Origin: Fratercula arctica
Taxonomy: Eukaryota; Chordata; Aves; Charadriiformes; Alcidae
NCBI GenBank assembly: GCA_947846985.1
Contig: CANTUZ010000001.1
Location: forward strand, 188,093,455-188,157,454
Length of the DNA: 64,000 bases
Direction: 5' to 3'
A program made the position numbers and the translations under genes. Of this stretch, positions 1 to 33,955 are shown piece after piece; positions within the stretch are counted from its first letter, which is position 1, and each line of letters starts with the position of its first letter. Under the pieces are notes generated by a model that did no database searches, was not told the origin of the DNA, and saw only the letters and a program-made list of their open reading frames with translations.

Positions 1-5996
<5,996 letters not shown>

Positions 5997-6176
5997 TAAT
6001 CGCATTTGAGCATTCACGCTGCAGATGCAGTAATGGGAAAACTTCAAAAAGTCTTCAAGTTGTTTTGTTATAGATCTTACTCGGTCTACTGAAGGCTTTG
6101 CACAGCAGATCACGATGGACGTTTTGAGCTTCTTCCATGCAAAATCAATAGTGATTTAAAAATCTGTCCTGGACTT

Positions 6177-6445
6177 CACAGAATCACAGAATGAAAGGGG
6201 TTGGAAGGGACCTCTGGAGACATCTAGTCCAACCCCCCTGCCAGAGCAGGGTCATCTAGAGCAGGTTGCACAGGAACATGTCCAGGCAGGTTTTGAATGT
6301 CTCCAGAGATGGAGACTCCACCACCTCTCTGGGCAGCCTGTTCCAGTGCTCTGCCACCCTCAAAGTAAAGAAGTTCCTTCTCATGTTTAGGTGGAACTTC
6401 CTGTGTTCAAGTTTGTGCCCATTACCTCTTGACTACCCTCTTCTC
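6177..6445 (-). mobile_element. CR1 non-LTR retrotransposon, 3' end only
   Basis: On the + strand this reads as the reverse complement of an avian CR1 3' end. The terminal octamer-like repeats (ACAGAATC ACAGAATG) lie at about 6177-6192, followed by GGTTGGAAGGGACCTCTGGA and the CR1-typical tract about chick-type wording CATCTAGTCCAACCCCCCTGC, then CTGGGCAGCCTGTTCCAGTG. About 270 bp of the 3' end remain, so the copy is heavily 5'-truncated and codes for nothing complete. It sits antisense inside a CFTR intron. The far border is approximate. Confidence 0.9.
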
Positions 6446-7700
6446 TGGGTGTCTTTTTGTGGTTTTATGTAAAATACCCTCTGACATAAGGCTTTGGAGT
6501 TGTACGTGTTTACCTCTTTAATTTGCATAGTTAGTCTGTTAGAATTGGCTTTGAAGCAGAATATTTCATGAGGTTAACTCATCATTACCTATTTGTTGAG
6601 ATATGAGAAGCACACGGGAAACTCATCAAAGAATGTTTGTTCTTGCAGTTTTCATGATACCTTAGCTTAAATGTATGAAAGTTTTAGATGTTATTTTTAA
6701 ATGTAATATTTACTTCTCTCTTTACACTTTTAAGGCATTCTAGGATTTATTTTAGACAGAATTCTTGTGTAACAAAACAGAGTAGTCTTATGAACCAAAC
6801 AAAATTTCTGAGAAAAAAAAATGTCCCACATCCAGTCATACCCTCTCTGAACCTGAATTAGCTTCTTGAGCCAACCATTTCAGTATTGGAAAACAAACAG
6901 CTTTCACAGCAAATCTTGGAGACCATTAAATCCTGATTAGCTGAAATGAGTTGTCGTTTAAAAAACATAATTGCGGCAGATGGTGACAGAGAAGGAATAT
7001 TTGCCAGTTCGACATATTTTTTTTAAATAAGTGATTCAACCACCCTCATCCTGAAGGAAATCCTTAAGAGCCCCAAAACTGGGAATTAACCACTTACAAC
7101 ATCTGATCTCTTGTTTACACGTGTGACTGGTGATAGTCCAGAAAGCTGACTGCATTCCAGGGACACATTTTTTCCCTATCCACCAATTGTTTTATGCTGA
7201 CTCTTTCTTTGCTCGTTAGAACAGCCTGTCTTGAAGGGCAAGCACTTTGTGAAAGGGCTTCTTTGCCGTAACTGCAAGTCACACTGAACAGCAGTTGTGT
7301 GACTGAAGTAAAACACACCATTGGTAAGGCACGACTGTGACAACAATGTTAATCAGTTCTCATTTGTAAACTCCATTTTAGCCCTGTGAAGTATAATGTG
7401 ATCACTTTAAGTACAACAATCTGTATAAGAATCATGTGCATTTATTATACGACTTAATACAAACTGAAGGTTTTTCACAAGAGCAACAAAAAGTCTTGTG
7501 GTGAGGTTCAAAGGGTGCTGGGCATACTAGTGTTTTAATAAAGAACTTCCCTTTTTTTAAAATACATCAATGTTAAAATGTCATCTGTTAGTAGCAATAA
7601 GGAAGTAACTCCCTTTCCCCTGAAAAGAAAGTCTCAAGTTGCTTTAGATGTTTGTGAGGGCTTTTCTCTATGTTAAGACAAACTACTGTACTGGAGCACT

Positions 7701-7992
7701 GGTTATATTATATATATTGGTTATATTATATATATATATTGGTTATATTATATTTTTTATATATATATATATATACACACTGGTATATATATGTATACAC
7801 ACACACCAGTGTGTGTGTGTATATATATACCAGTGTGTATATATATATATATATATATATACACACTGGTGTATATATTTATCTATATATCTATATATAT
7901 ACTGGTTATATTATATATATATTTTATATTTATATAACTATATTATATAATTATAATAAATATAATTATATTATAAATATATTATATTACTA
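7701..7992. repeat. TA/CA microsatellite with large imperfect palindrome
   Basis: Almost 300 bp of TA runs mixed with CA/TG runs and repeated CTGGT / ACCAG junctions. The middle is self-complementary: ten bases of (AC)n at 7797-7806 face (GT)n at 7809-7818 across a two-base centre, and the flanking TA tracts and CTGG (7780-7783) / CCAG (7830-7833) blocks pair again further out with a small bulge. Open frames here are products of the low-complexity sequence. Confidence 0.92.
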
Positions 7993-10900
7993 CTTGTAAG
8001 GTGCATCAGTTTATAGGTGGATCCTCTGGACTTTTTCCAGCAGTGAATAGATGCCCACCCCTGTCCCCATGGATTTTTATGTATCCCAGATGACAAACTA
8101 ATAGATACTGCTGGCAGGATGGTTTTCCTGACGTTCAAAAGCTGCTCCTGTGCACAAGCAAATATGAATAGCTTCATGGTTTCAAGACAATAAAACTGCT
8201 TCACTGGGTGATGCAGATATATTATTTCCCACTCTTTGTATTCTCTACATTTAGCACTTCCCTCTTTAAAATCTTATACAATTATTTGGTTACAGATGTC
8301 CTGCAAAGGCTTCCATGCGTGCTTGATGTAGTAGTCTATTATACTCTATTATATGGTATTATGTGGTTATACTCTATTTTTCTCTCAAGAGATATTTTGA
8401 GGCTCCCCACAGGACCAGATTGACTAGAACTGACGCATCTCCATGTGTCTCCAGTTACAGATATGCACGTGCCGCTCTAGATGACATCACTCTTGCCCTT
8501 CCTTGAGCAGCTGTGACATTCGTGCTTACAAGCCTGTCCACAAGCATGCCTGAGGGTATAGCACATTTGTAGGTAGCATTCTTTGGTTGTCAGATAAGCT
8601 GGAGTTTTCTGCAAGTGGTTGAAACCCCTGACCAAAGGCATAGCTGCTGTAATTAGTATATAACATTAAGCTCGTACTGAGTTGTTTTACAAGATATGCA
8701 AGGTATAGGACATTAGTGAAATAAATGCAAGCAAAAGGACAGGAAGGCAGGAGAGTAGGCAAGCAGGATCACATGAAGAAGGAAAAAATCTACCGGAATA
8801 AATACTGGCCAAACTCATGGGTAGATGGCAAATTTGACTTTATTGCACACAGTCTCCTCCTTGAGCTTTCTGTGACAATGACATACATCTTGAAGAAATC
8901 TGAGTTTCTGGGTTGGATTTTGTTTTTACATGCACAGATATTCTCTATGAAGCAATTTCTGTTGAACTGGTTTGGCTTTAACTGAAAAATCCCCATTGTC
9001 TTTTAATACCCCATAATGGTTTTGGCATTTTATTCTCTACAGCCCTGATGATACTTTATCTGCTCTGCTTTTTTTAAAAAAAAAAAAAGCTACAACGCAA
9101 AACCACATATGTGGTCACTGACAGCTATCTATTGTTTCATTTAAAGCTACCAGTTAGACTAGATTTATCTTTTCACTTTGATCATTTCTGCTAATGTCCC
9201 TTTTGCTGGTTTTCAGTCGTCTTCTTATCCCTCCAGGCAGTCTTGTAGTATTTTTGATATTTTTTTCCTTCATAAGAAAATAAAAAATAAGTTTTTCAGT
9301 AAGTGCTGCTTTCACAGATAAGCATTGGTTACTCCCAGGGGACTGTGTTAATGCTTTTTAACCTCCTCCTTTACTGATGTGTATCCTGCAGTAGCAGTGC
9401 TATAACTGGGAAGGACAGTTCCTTTTATCAGGGAAAGAGAAAATGCCATGCTTTTGCTGTTGCCAACATTACTTATGTAAGGAGATATAAAAAGAATCCC
9501 CCAAAGAGACATTAAAACCAGACTTACTAAACCTCACAGTGCCTCACCCTGTGCATCAGGGATGCTGAAGTATTTGAGTACTACATGGTAGAGAAGAATA
9601 CCAAAGAAAAAATCAGGACTGTGAAAAATAATGTTGCTTTCACAGCTGTTTTTTATGCTTTCATTTTCCCATGCTATTTCTCCTTTAAGCTGTTCAATTG
9701 GTGGGGTTTTTTTTGTAAACTAGGACATGATCTAAATATGCTTTTTACTACTGTCAGCAGAAAACCTGAGAACACTGTTAATTTCCAAAGTTTAAGTAGA
9801 TCAAATACTTGACTGTAAAATCTGCATCAGAATGACAGTTGTCAAAGTGAGGTGTTGGTCATCTGGAAAGGAACAGAATCAAGAAAAATCTGTTAGAACA
9901 TCTACTTTTCTGCCTGCAAAGCAGTGTGAGAAGGAGCAAAAAATTCAGTACAAATTTGACATGAACTAAATATTTAATTTTTGCAGTTTATAAGACCTAA
10001 GTTTGTATGTCCTATAAGTGCACCCGAAATGTAACAGCAGAAGATGTGAAACCTCAGTAAAACTGTATGATCCGCCTGCATTGACCCAGTTTTTGCAGTG
10101 ACTTCATGCACAGGGATTTTCCACAACAGGAGCCATTGGACCAGCCTCTCATGGCATCTCTCAGTTACACACTGCGCTTTCCAGACAGCATGTTTTTGAG
10201 GAAGTGGAGTCTTGCAATATGGTCAGTGAATAACATGCGTGTCTGATCTGGAGAGAGTGACTGCTCTCTTTCTAGCAGAAGAGAGCATAGGGCCTGATGA
10301 AATTAATTGTATTAGGTTACTTGTAAAAGAATTACTTCTTCCACTTTCTGGAAATATACATTACGTAATTATATTATGAATTTTTCCTTCAACATTAAGA
10401 ATAGCTTAAGTGATATTAATGAGAAAGTAAATTAAAGAATTTGCAATGTTATTAAAATCTCAGTAAAATACAATTAGGCAAGGCTAAAAATAGTGTATTA
10501 TGCTCTAGACATTTTTAGATGGAAGTAGTAAATACACTCCTTTATTCTAAAGCATTAGTTAGAGAATGTGAATGTTGCAGGCACATTGATGATGGGAATA
10601 ATGGATAAGAAAGTTGCTGTCACCTACACTATACCTGTCATTATGAATGACAGAAGATTTCTACCTGTGAAAGGAAGAATGGATATCTTTATAAAATGTT
10701 ACTGACATTTATGCTGCATTTTGCCCAGATGTAAATCATAATGCAAATTACTGCACAAGGAAATCATCCTTCTGAATTGGTTTAAAGTATTAAGCTGTCT
10801 AAAATATCTGCATATGTGATGTGACTGATAAATCTGTCAGAGGAGCTGGGACATAGAGATGAAATTTTCTGTTGTAAGGGAAGGCTCTTTGTCCAGCTGG

Positions 10901-11879
10901 CTTCATAACAGATTTTAGTTAGTGTGTAATGGTAGGTTCAATTATAGGGAATCCCTGCCTGTACAAACATTCACAGCTCTTGATGAAGCCAAGAAAGACC
11001 TTCATTTCTGAAGTGGCGATATTTCTATAAAGATAAGATTTCCGAAAACAAATGTACCATCAAACACCAATTAAGATAAATGCAGGGTGCTCCATGTGGG
11101 GATTTACTATGGACAGTCAGACAACAAAAAAATTGTCAGTCTGATCCAAAGTCTTCCTGTTTATCACCAAAATGAGATTATATTAATATATCAACATGAT
11201 GATGACCATGCCTTTCCATCTTGCACAGTGGTTGAGATGGAAATTGTACTTGATAGCCTTGGGTGTTAGCATGCTTTTCAAAACTTCTGTTACAATTGTT
11301 TTGCAAGATGCTGAGATGTAAGCTATGATCCCAGTATTTCCTTGCATTGTATATAAATTTGCTTCCACATGGAAAATCCACCTAACAATATTTCAATCTG
11401 GATCGAAGAGCAGGAAGGCATGGTAATACATCAAGTAGAATCACTTTGCAGAAGGAATACAAAAGCAGTTAAACAAGATGAAAGCTGTACAAAGCATTTT
11501 CCATAATGCCACTAAAGAGAGATATATTACTGGGAATACAGATTAGAGAACAAATAAGGCCCAGATATTCCTGGATGCAGTAGCTATGCAGGTGTCTATC
11601 TATTTATTAACTTATTTTGCTAAATAATTTCTGACTGATAAAAATTGACACTATCTTACAGTTTACTCTTGTTGTTTACAAGGACGAATGTTGGTAAAAT
11701 GAGAAATCTGTTAAATAAGTTATTTGGACTAAGACACTTAGGAAACATCTTTAAGTGAGGGGCTGAAATTTGTTTCCTGAATAGCAGGAGAAAAACAATA
11801 GACTCTAGGACTACCAACATGAACAACATTCTTTGAGAGTATATTAGAAATGACAGCCTCTACAGAATGAATTAGTTAA

Positions 11880-13400
11880 CGAAAACAAGCAATGTATTGG
11901 AGGTCCAGAAGCAGATAGAGAAGAAAGACTTGACAAAATCAGAGTTAAACTTGCAAATGGCCCAAATTCCGAATAAATACTTGATCTCAGTTTTCAGTAA
12001 AAGGCCATTGTTTAACCCTGGGGAGTTGAAAGTGGAGCAGAAAGTAGAAATGGGATTTACAATATCTGAGGTGGAAATTATATGCAAAACCAGCCTAGCT
12101 GTGAGCACGTAATTGAAGCATCTGAGTTAGAATCCTGGTCTCCCTAAATTTCCTGTACAGTTCACGGTGGGACACATATACCACTGTGAGTCAGCCCATC
12201 TAAAATCGGAGTCTTCAACTAAGTGTGATTGGGTTCTGCAGCTGGACATTTCAGTTAAACATGTGAAACCAGGCTGGAGCAATGCCACCCCACGTGCACA
12301 GACAAGGTGTGACTACACATCCCATCCCAGGGTGCAGGAAAAACTGGCTGAGAAGCTGGAGATCTGGTAATGGTCACTTCAGATGAATCCACCAAGCTGG
12401 CAGCGGTGGTGGCACGTGATAGAATAGCAACCATCACTTTTCGTTAAGAAGGAGAACTAAGAAGTCATTGATGCCACCATCAGTTTGTTAGTCTGATGGC
12501 AGCAGTCTTTAGAAACTATTTTGAAGATGTAATTAAAGACTCAGTGCTTACAGAGTGAATGCACTCAGCTTTGCAGAAATTAGGGTTGTATCTGACTAAC
12601 CTGATAACTCAGTTCAGTAATTTATTTGCCAGACAAAAGTAATGTAGTTCATCTCATTTGTCTTCAGGAAAGCACTGGCTGTGGCTCTGATTCAGAAATT
12701 ATATAAATGAAGGGGATCAGGATTATTACAAGAACTGTAAACTAGTTAATGAGTTGGACAGAAAGGAAATGGCATTAAGCTGTAAGTATTAAGCTGTAGG
12801 GAGGCTACTCAACGAAGATTAGATTTGTGACTGAGCTCGTTTTAATCTTTTTTTAATGCTCTCAACAAAGAAAAAAAATTCTGTTGAAGAAATCTGCCAA
12901 AGGCACAAAGCTGAAAGGCACTGGTAGCATGAAGGATGCTGGGAGTTGAAAGATATTAGGTGACCCCAAATGGCAGGTATAAAACAGATTTCAGTAGCCA
13001 AAGTGCAGGCTTAAATTTAGGGACTACTAAGAATAACCTTTGTTATAAATAAGGATCTCCTCGGTTAGAAATGGCTAAGACGGGGGAAAGCTTGGCTGAT
13101 CACTGCTTGATGAGAAGATGTGACTGTGAAGAAAGAGCATATGATCCTGGGATGTGTTGATCAAGATATTCCTAATATAGATAGGAAAGTATCAATGCCT
13201 TTGTACAATGTCCTTGTGAAATGTCATTCAAAATGCTGTGTACAGTCTGGTCAGACAGGAAAGATTAATTTAAACTGGGATGTTTGGAGAAGGAGAACAT
13301 ATGTTAAGAAAGAGGCTTAAACCTGGATTTTCTTTAGTCCTGGAGAAGAAAGGCTGACTCGATCTAAGATGGTCCTCCATAAATTAATGGGGAAAGCAAC
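11880..13400 (+). mobile_element. Ancient, decayed CR1-like LINE relic
   Basis: Scattered colinear matches to the 3' half of a CR1-family LINE on the + strand. GGCACAAAGCTGAAAGGCAC (about 12901) resembles the 'DTKLGG' part of CR1 reverse transcriptase. Sequence near 13122-13160 resembles the downstream 'AATGTG...GATCCTGGGATG' stretch. Near 13200-13320 it resembles the 'CTTGTGAGACCTCATCTGGAATGCTGTGTACAG' block followed by the LEWVQRR-like region. All frames are broken. This is an inference from pattern memory; borders are rough, and it is far older than the two minus-strand CR1 copies. Confidence 0.55.
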
Positions 13401-14239
13401 TGAGAAAAAGAATTATTTAGAATTTAAAATTAAGAAATGCACAAGAACAAACTGGTCCATAGACTTAAAAATAAGTTTTCTGACAACCTGAGCAGTGGAG
13501 TTCTAGTGAAGGAGGTGAATTGCCTCTTTATTAATTACCTGTTATCCATTTATCTATCTATATATAAAAAAATATCAAGAGGATCCCTTATAGTCCCATG
13601 ATCCTTTGAAAAAATTTACCAAGACTGCTACTAGCAACTTCTGTCTGAAGTTCGTGAACTAGAGGACTTGATTATTTCACCTAATATATATAATTGCAGA
13701 TATAAAATTAGTTCCTACTAATTTTTTGTTAAAAGGTATAATTTCTCTTACATATTCAGATGTTAAAGTCTGATGATTGTTCCTCTTTACTTGATGCTAC
13801 TGCTTTGCATCTTTAAATCCCATGCTGATCTTTGGATATCAATCATTATTCAAGGAACTTCACTTTTCAGGTTGGGCAACCCCTTACAGGAGGGAGGAGT
13901 TAAGGACTCCCAAGATTGCTTTCATGATCATACTTTGTTTTCATAAATACAGGTCATCTACAGTTTTCAAAATACATTTTAAAAGGTGGAAAGAGCTATT
14001 GTGTCCATTTAAAAGTGAAGCAAGTGGAATCACATGTTTAACCAATGTCAGTAGCAGAAAAACAATAGAATCTAGAGCTGTATACAAGAATGGTCCTGCC
14101 TTTGAAAATTGTATCATAGTATACTTTACACAGAAAAGAGACTCACTGTTCTGGCTAGGAAATAGGAATAATTTGATTTCATTTGCTTTGGTAGCTAAGT
14201 ATTAATTACAATTAGAATACTGTTTGTTTTCATTCCTAG

Positions 14240-30045
<15,806 letters not shown>

Positions 30046-31262
30046 GACGTGGTGCGGGCACTCTTTTTGTGCAGTGACTCGTCAGCAGTGCCCCACGGTG
30101 ACAGGACCAACACTCCTGAACCTGCGGGAGCCATGCACAAATTGGATCTTGCAGGAGGTGCTTGCTGCAGCGACAACACGTGCATTTGGGAATTACTTCC
30201 TTTCCATCGTTAATCGTGTGCAAGTTAGTACATTCTTTGAAGTTTTGCCACTTGTAATGGTAAAACCAGACTTCCTTTGAAAAGCTGCTCTAATTTGGTA
30301 CAAACGAGATGGCAAGCAGAAGTAACCTGCTTTGCCCAACATAATCGTTTTAGAAAACTTTTAGAAATGTTCTTGCTGGGGTGAGAGGTCCAGACAGCAG
30401 GAAGGATGTGAGAAAAATAATCAACCCTGAATAAAAATAGAAAAATCAGAATGTAAAAAGCTGCTTTGGATTCACTTCCTGCAAACAAATTAAGGGACAA
30501 TATCAGCGAGGCGCACAGAAAACTTCCTCCTCTTCGTTTTCCATGCAGCAACTTGTAATTTCAACTTAGCAGAAAAAGCCCTTTCATAAGAGCGCATCGC
30601 TCCGCGTGCATAGGTGAGAATGAAGGAAGAGAGGATGTTGGCTTCCAAGCCAGTCAACATTTGTCCCGTCTCCACAGTTAAGGGACAATTGATATTTCCT
30701 CTTAAAACCGTGGAGACGCTCCACCCGACCCTGCAGACCTCGCAGTGGGATGAGCGCAGCCTGACATCGGTATCTAGTGAAAGGTAGGACTCCTGGCAGT
30801 GGAACTGTCACAGCTTGCATAGGTCTGGCACCTTTGCGTGCTTTTTACTCTGGCCTAAAAAAAAATAAAAATAAAGAAGAAACCTCTCTGACGTAGACTT
30901 TAATAATGAAATTAATTTTTATACTCTTCTGGTTTGCAGTTTTATGATGAAACCGAACTTTCTCTAGGATATTTTATTTATTTTAATATTGTTGCAAACA
31001 TTTACTAAGGAAATTATGTATTTTAAGAGTGATTATGTACTACAAAGAAAAATATATTTGTACAAAATGTTTTATATTTGAATTGTTGGGGTGGATTTTT
31101 TGCTACTAGTCTTTGATGTCACATTATGATAGAGCTGTTAAAAACGCGGGCAGCCCCAGAGTTAGGCCAGGTACTGTCCAATGCTGTCTTTGTGCACTAA
31201 AGTATTCTAGTGATACAGACATTTTAGATTATCCTTTTTCTTTAAATAAAAAAAAAAAAAAT
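30046..31262 (+). other. CFTR: CFTR 3' UTR
   Basis: The region from the stop codon to the most likely poly(A) site. AATAAA occurs at 30430-30435, 30864-30869, 30870-30875 and 31245-31250. The last is followed at once by an A-run and gives a 3' UTR of about 1.2 kb, close to the roughly 1.5 kb I recall for human. An AU-rich element (ATTTTATTTATTTTA) lies at 30971-30985. The choice of the last signal is inference; earlier signals could give shorter transcripts. Confidence 0.75.
31245..31250 (+). terminator. CFTR: Probable main CFTR polyadenylation signal
   Basis: AATAAA followed directly by an A-rich stretch (31249-31262), at the point where the AT-rich UTR-like sequence gives way to GC-rich intergenic sequence. 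No transcript evidence is available here. Confidence 0.6.
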
Positions 31263-31407
31263 TAAAAGAGACTGCCTGTACGACACGTTACAACACATAC
31301 CCCCACGGTGCAGACACCACAGATCTATTCTGCTACTTCCACTTCAGTCATTGCTGCCTATCAAAACGTAATTTTTTATAAATACATTCTATTTATTACA
31401 GAACTGG

Positions 31408-31515
31408 TGGATGGAGCCGGAGCCGGAGCCGGTGCCGGGGCGGGCGGCACTAGGTGGTGCTGCGGGGCTCCGGAGCGGGGCTCGGCCCCGCCGCCCCCCC
31501 CGTGAGACAGCCCGC
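31408..31515. promoter_or_regulatory. Short CpG-rich patch with CTCF-like motif
   Basis: About 108 bp of nearly pure G+C with about 14 CpG dinucleotides, in otherwise AT-rich surroundings. It includes repeated GAGCCG units and, at 31447-31460, GCACTAGGTGGTGC, which fits 12 of 14 positions of the CTCF core consensus CCASYAGRKGGCRS. Binding is inference. The position just past the CFTR poly(A) signal resembles the insulators known downstream of human CFTR. Confidence 0.4.
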
Positions 31516-32046
31516 ACCGCTGGCAGAAACAGCTGGATCCCTCACAGCATCCTCTGTAACCCTTCACGGCGTCCTTTATACCCCCGGGGTAGTAATTTGG
31601 CAAAAGAAGGGCTCTAGAAAGAGCGCTCTGCCAGCACCACTCAAATGCTGTACACATATGAAGCGGCTGTAGATGAGGTTTATGTCTCTTGCACGGCTTG
31701 AGTCCTAAAGCTGCAAAGAGCAGCACATGCAAGTCTTGAAAATAAACTCTTTTGGGCATCGCGCAGCAGCAGCAGCTGTGGCCTCAGCCTGTGACAGTGT
31801 CTGTCTGGGCCGGGCACCGTCCTCAAGGGCTGCTGGAGGTGCTGCCGGCTCAGGCTGACCTGCCAGTGCTGCAGCTGAACCCGAGCAGCGGCTCACCCCG
31901 TCCCGCTCTTGTTTTCCTCTGCCTCTGTCCCACATTACATGTTTTCTGTCTTCCCTCTGCAAATACCCTTTTTCTTGCTGTCTTATTTTTATCCCGCCCA
32001 GTCCTTCATACTGTATTTTTATTCTTGTGTATCTTCTAGCACTTAC

Positions 32047-32215
32047 CTGGATCTCTTTCCTCTCTGCCTGCACGAGCATCTCCTTGCTTTGCCTGATTTT
32101 CTCCACAAAGCGATGCCTCTTGCTCACAGAAAGTTCTGGGTACCCTTGAATCTCGATTTTGGCATGTCCCTGTTTCTCTGCCACTAAGCTCTGCTTGCTT
32201 TCGCCTTTGTAACAG
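32047..32215 (-). other. Candidate coding exon of an unknown minus-strand gene
   Basis: 169 bp bounded on the minus strand by a GGCTTTCAG acceptor (AG at 32216-32217) and a perfect-consensus donor CAG|GTAAGT (GT at 32045-32046). One frame is open throughout and reads CYKGESKQSLVAEKQGHAKI, then EIQGYPELSVSKRHRFVEKI, then RQSKEMLVQAERKEIQ. It is charged, lysine- and glutamate-rich and plausibly helical. I do not recognise it. It could be an exon of an undescribed gene, a non-coding transcript or a chance open frame. Confidence 0.3.
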
Positions 32216-33955
32216 CTGAAAGCCAACTGTATAGTGAAGAGGCATCACTTTCGAACCCCATCCCCATCCCCCCTACCCCGTTCAATTGTTCACCTCACGC
32301 TGTGCATCACTTTTCTCACACAGCCACCTCGCCGTTTGTACTAGCCCTTACGGCGTACGTGGCCAAGCCTGGGCGGGAGGCCCGGGCTGCTGCAGGGCGG
32401 CCAAGCCCAAGGAGGAGTGCCAAGGATCACTCTTTGTCAGGATGTTGCTCAGAGTAGCAGACATACCATGCGGGAGAGTTTATTGTCTAAATAAACAAGA
32501 TGATATGGAAAGATCAGCAGAAAAGAACCGCTGCGTCAGCAGAACCGGTGCACACTTCAAAGCTGGCACAATTAGTAGCGTTAATTTTTTGAGATTGTTG
32601 TTAGAGAGAGTTTGGAGGTGGCAAGCTGGACTGAGCAGACAAGGAGACATTTCAAGAAAGGAAAAGGTAAATACAGCAGGAGCACGCAGTAGGTGGGACG
32701 TATGCGGAAGCTGCTGATGATACAAACGCTCGGAGCGCTTTGAAGGAAAAAAATAAATCAGTGAACTGACTGCCCCCCACCCTGTGGGACAACGTTCGTC
32801 GAAACAGCTTCTGCCACCGGTACCTGGCGCCCACCACCGTAGTGCCTCTCCCAGAGAGCGCGGGCAAGATCCTGCAGAAATTGTTCCCTCTCTGCCCTCC
32901 AAGGGCAAGTGGGAAAAGGCTGGAGAGGAAAGTGCTATTTCTTTCAGTCCAAAAATACAGCTTCAGCTACTTTCGAGCCCAGGCTGGAACAGGAGGTAAA
33001 TCACAGCCAGCCTCCATAATGAGGAGGAGGATGGTGGCATCTGCTTCCCAACAAAGGTCAAGGAGAGCACATTACCTTCTAGAATAAGCGTTCTTGTACT
33101 TGCTGTCAGTGGGGTAACAGCTCCTGGGGCTGTTTGCCTGAAGCTGGGCAGTTGCATGTACTGTTCATGGTGGAAAATGGAACACAAGGGGAAAAAAAAA
33201 AAAAAAGAAAAAAAATGAGGCTATAATCCAAGCACGGGGGAAGAAAAGAATAAGCAATGACCTTCATAAACACAGGCAGAGCGTTATTTAAGAGAATTTT
33301 TCTTTTCACGCACTTCACTTTGCATACATTTGATAAAACAAAACGTATAAGAAAAAATACTCCTCCCAAAGCACTTTGTTATTAAAAACACACACTTATA
33401 TGATTAAAATGTGTGTGTGCGTACACTATATGGCCAAAGAGAAGAGCGCGCTGACTCTGATACTACACATGAAGATTTAATTTTACAGCCTGCTAGGAAG
33501 AAACCAAAAGAAAGCTGAGAAGAGTGAAATGACTCTGCAGAGGATCTGCAGCTCTCCCCAAGTACAGAGGAGAAGGGAGAAGGGTGGCCAAACCGCCGAT
33601 ACAACACGAAGAAGCTCTTAGGACAGCAACGGCCAGCCAAGGTCAGCCTCAACAAACTTGAACTGTACACATTTCACCACCTTTGTAAATCTTACGTAGA
33701 AAATAACTACACAAAGCAGCGGGAACTGCTCAATATCTCACTGGGGTCAAACAAGCCTGCTATTCCAAAAACCGATTTCCTTTCACAGTTGCTTAATTGG
33801 TGCCTTACCAGCTTTAGTATTTTATTCATTGAATATCTATTTCCAAAGTCTTTCTTAAGATCAACCTTCTCCATTTCCACAAGCGTCACATCCCTCAGCC
33901 GGCTACACTAGTGTCAGAGCTGTTAAACACCCGATTGCCTCCGCACTGAGAACTG

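Larger units (their letters stand above)
31263..33955. other. Intergenic region with CpG-rich patch (CFTR side)
   Basis: No assigned gene. A very CpG-rich stretch at about 31408-31515 contains tandem GAGCCG units and a CTCF-like motif. Positions 31750-32400 and 32760-32900 are moderately GC-rich. Open frames on both strands reach 173 codons (minus strand, 31705-32226), part of which has exon-like borders (32047-32215, listed separately). An A-rich run lies near 33190-33217. No transposon recognised. Confidence 0.7.

Noticed and set aside
6266..6472. 68-codon + strand frame
   Set aside because: It is the antisense of the CR1 3' end, not a gene.
7648..7999. Two overlapping frames of about 100 codons rich in tyrosine and isoleucine
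   Set aside because: Entirely produced by the TA/CA microsatellite.
13822..14205. 127-codon frame just before the CFTR exon at 14240
   Set aside because: It ends in a stop before the exon's acceptor and has no recognisable similarity; the exon itself joins cleanly to 5777 without it.
32286..32908. 143-codon + strand and 142-codon - strand frames in the intergenic region
   Set aside because: They overlap on opposite strands in GC-rich DNA, lack similarity to known proteins and have no consistent splice or poly(A) context.
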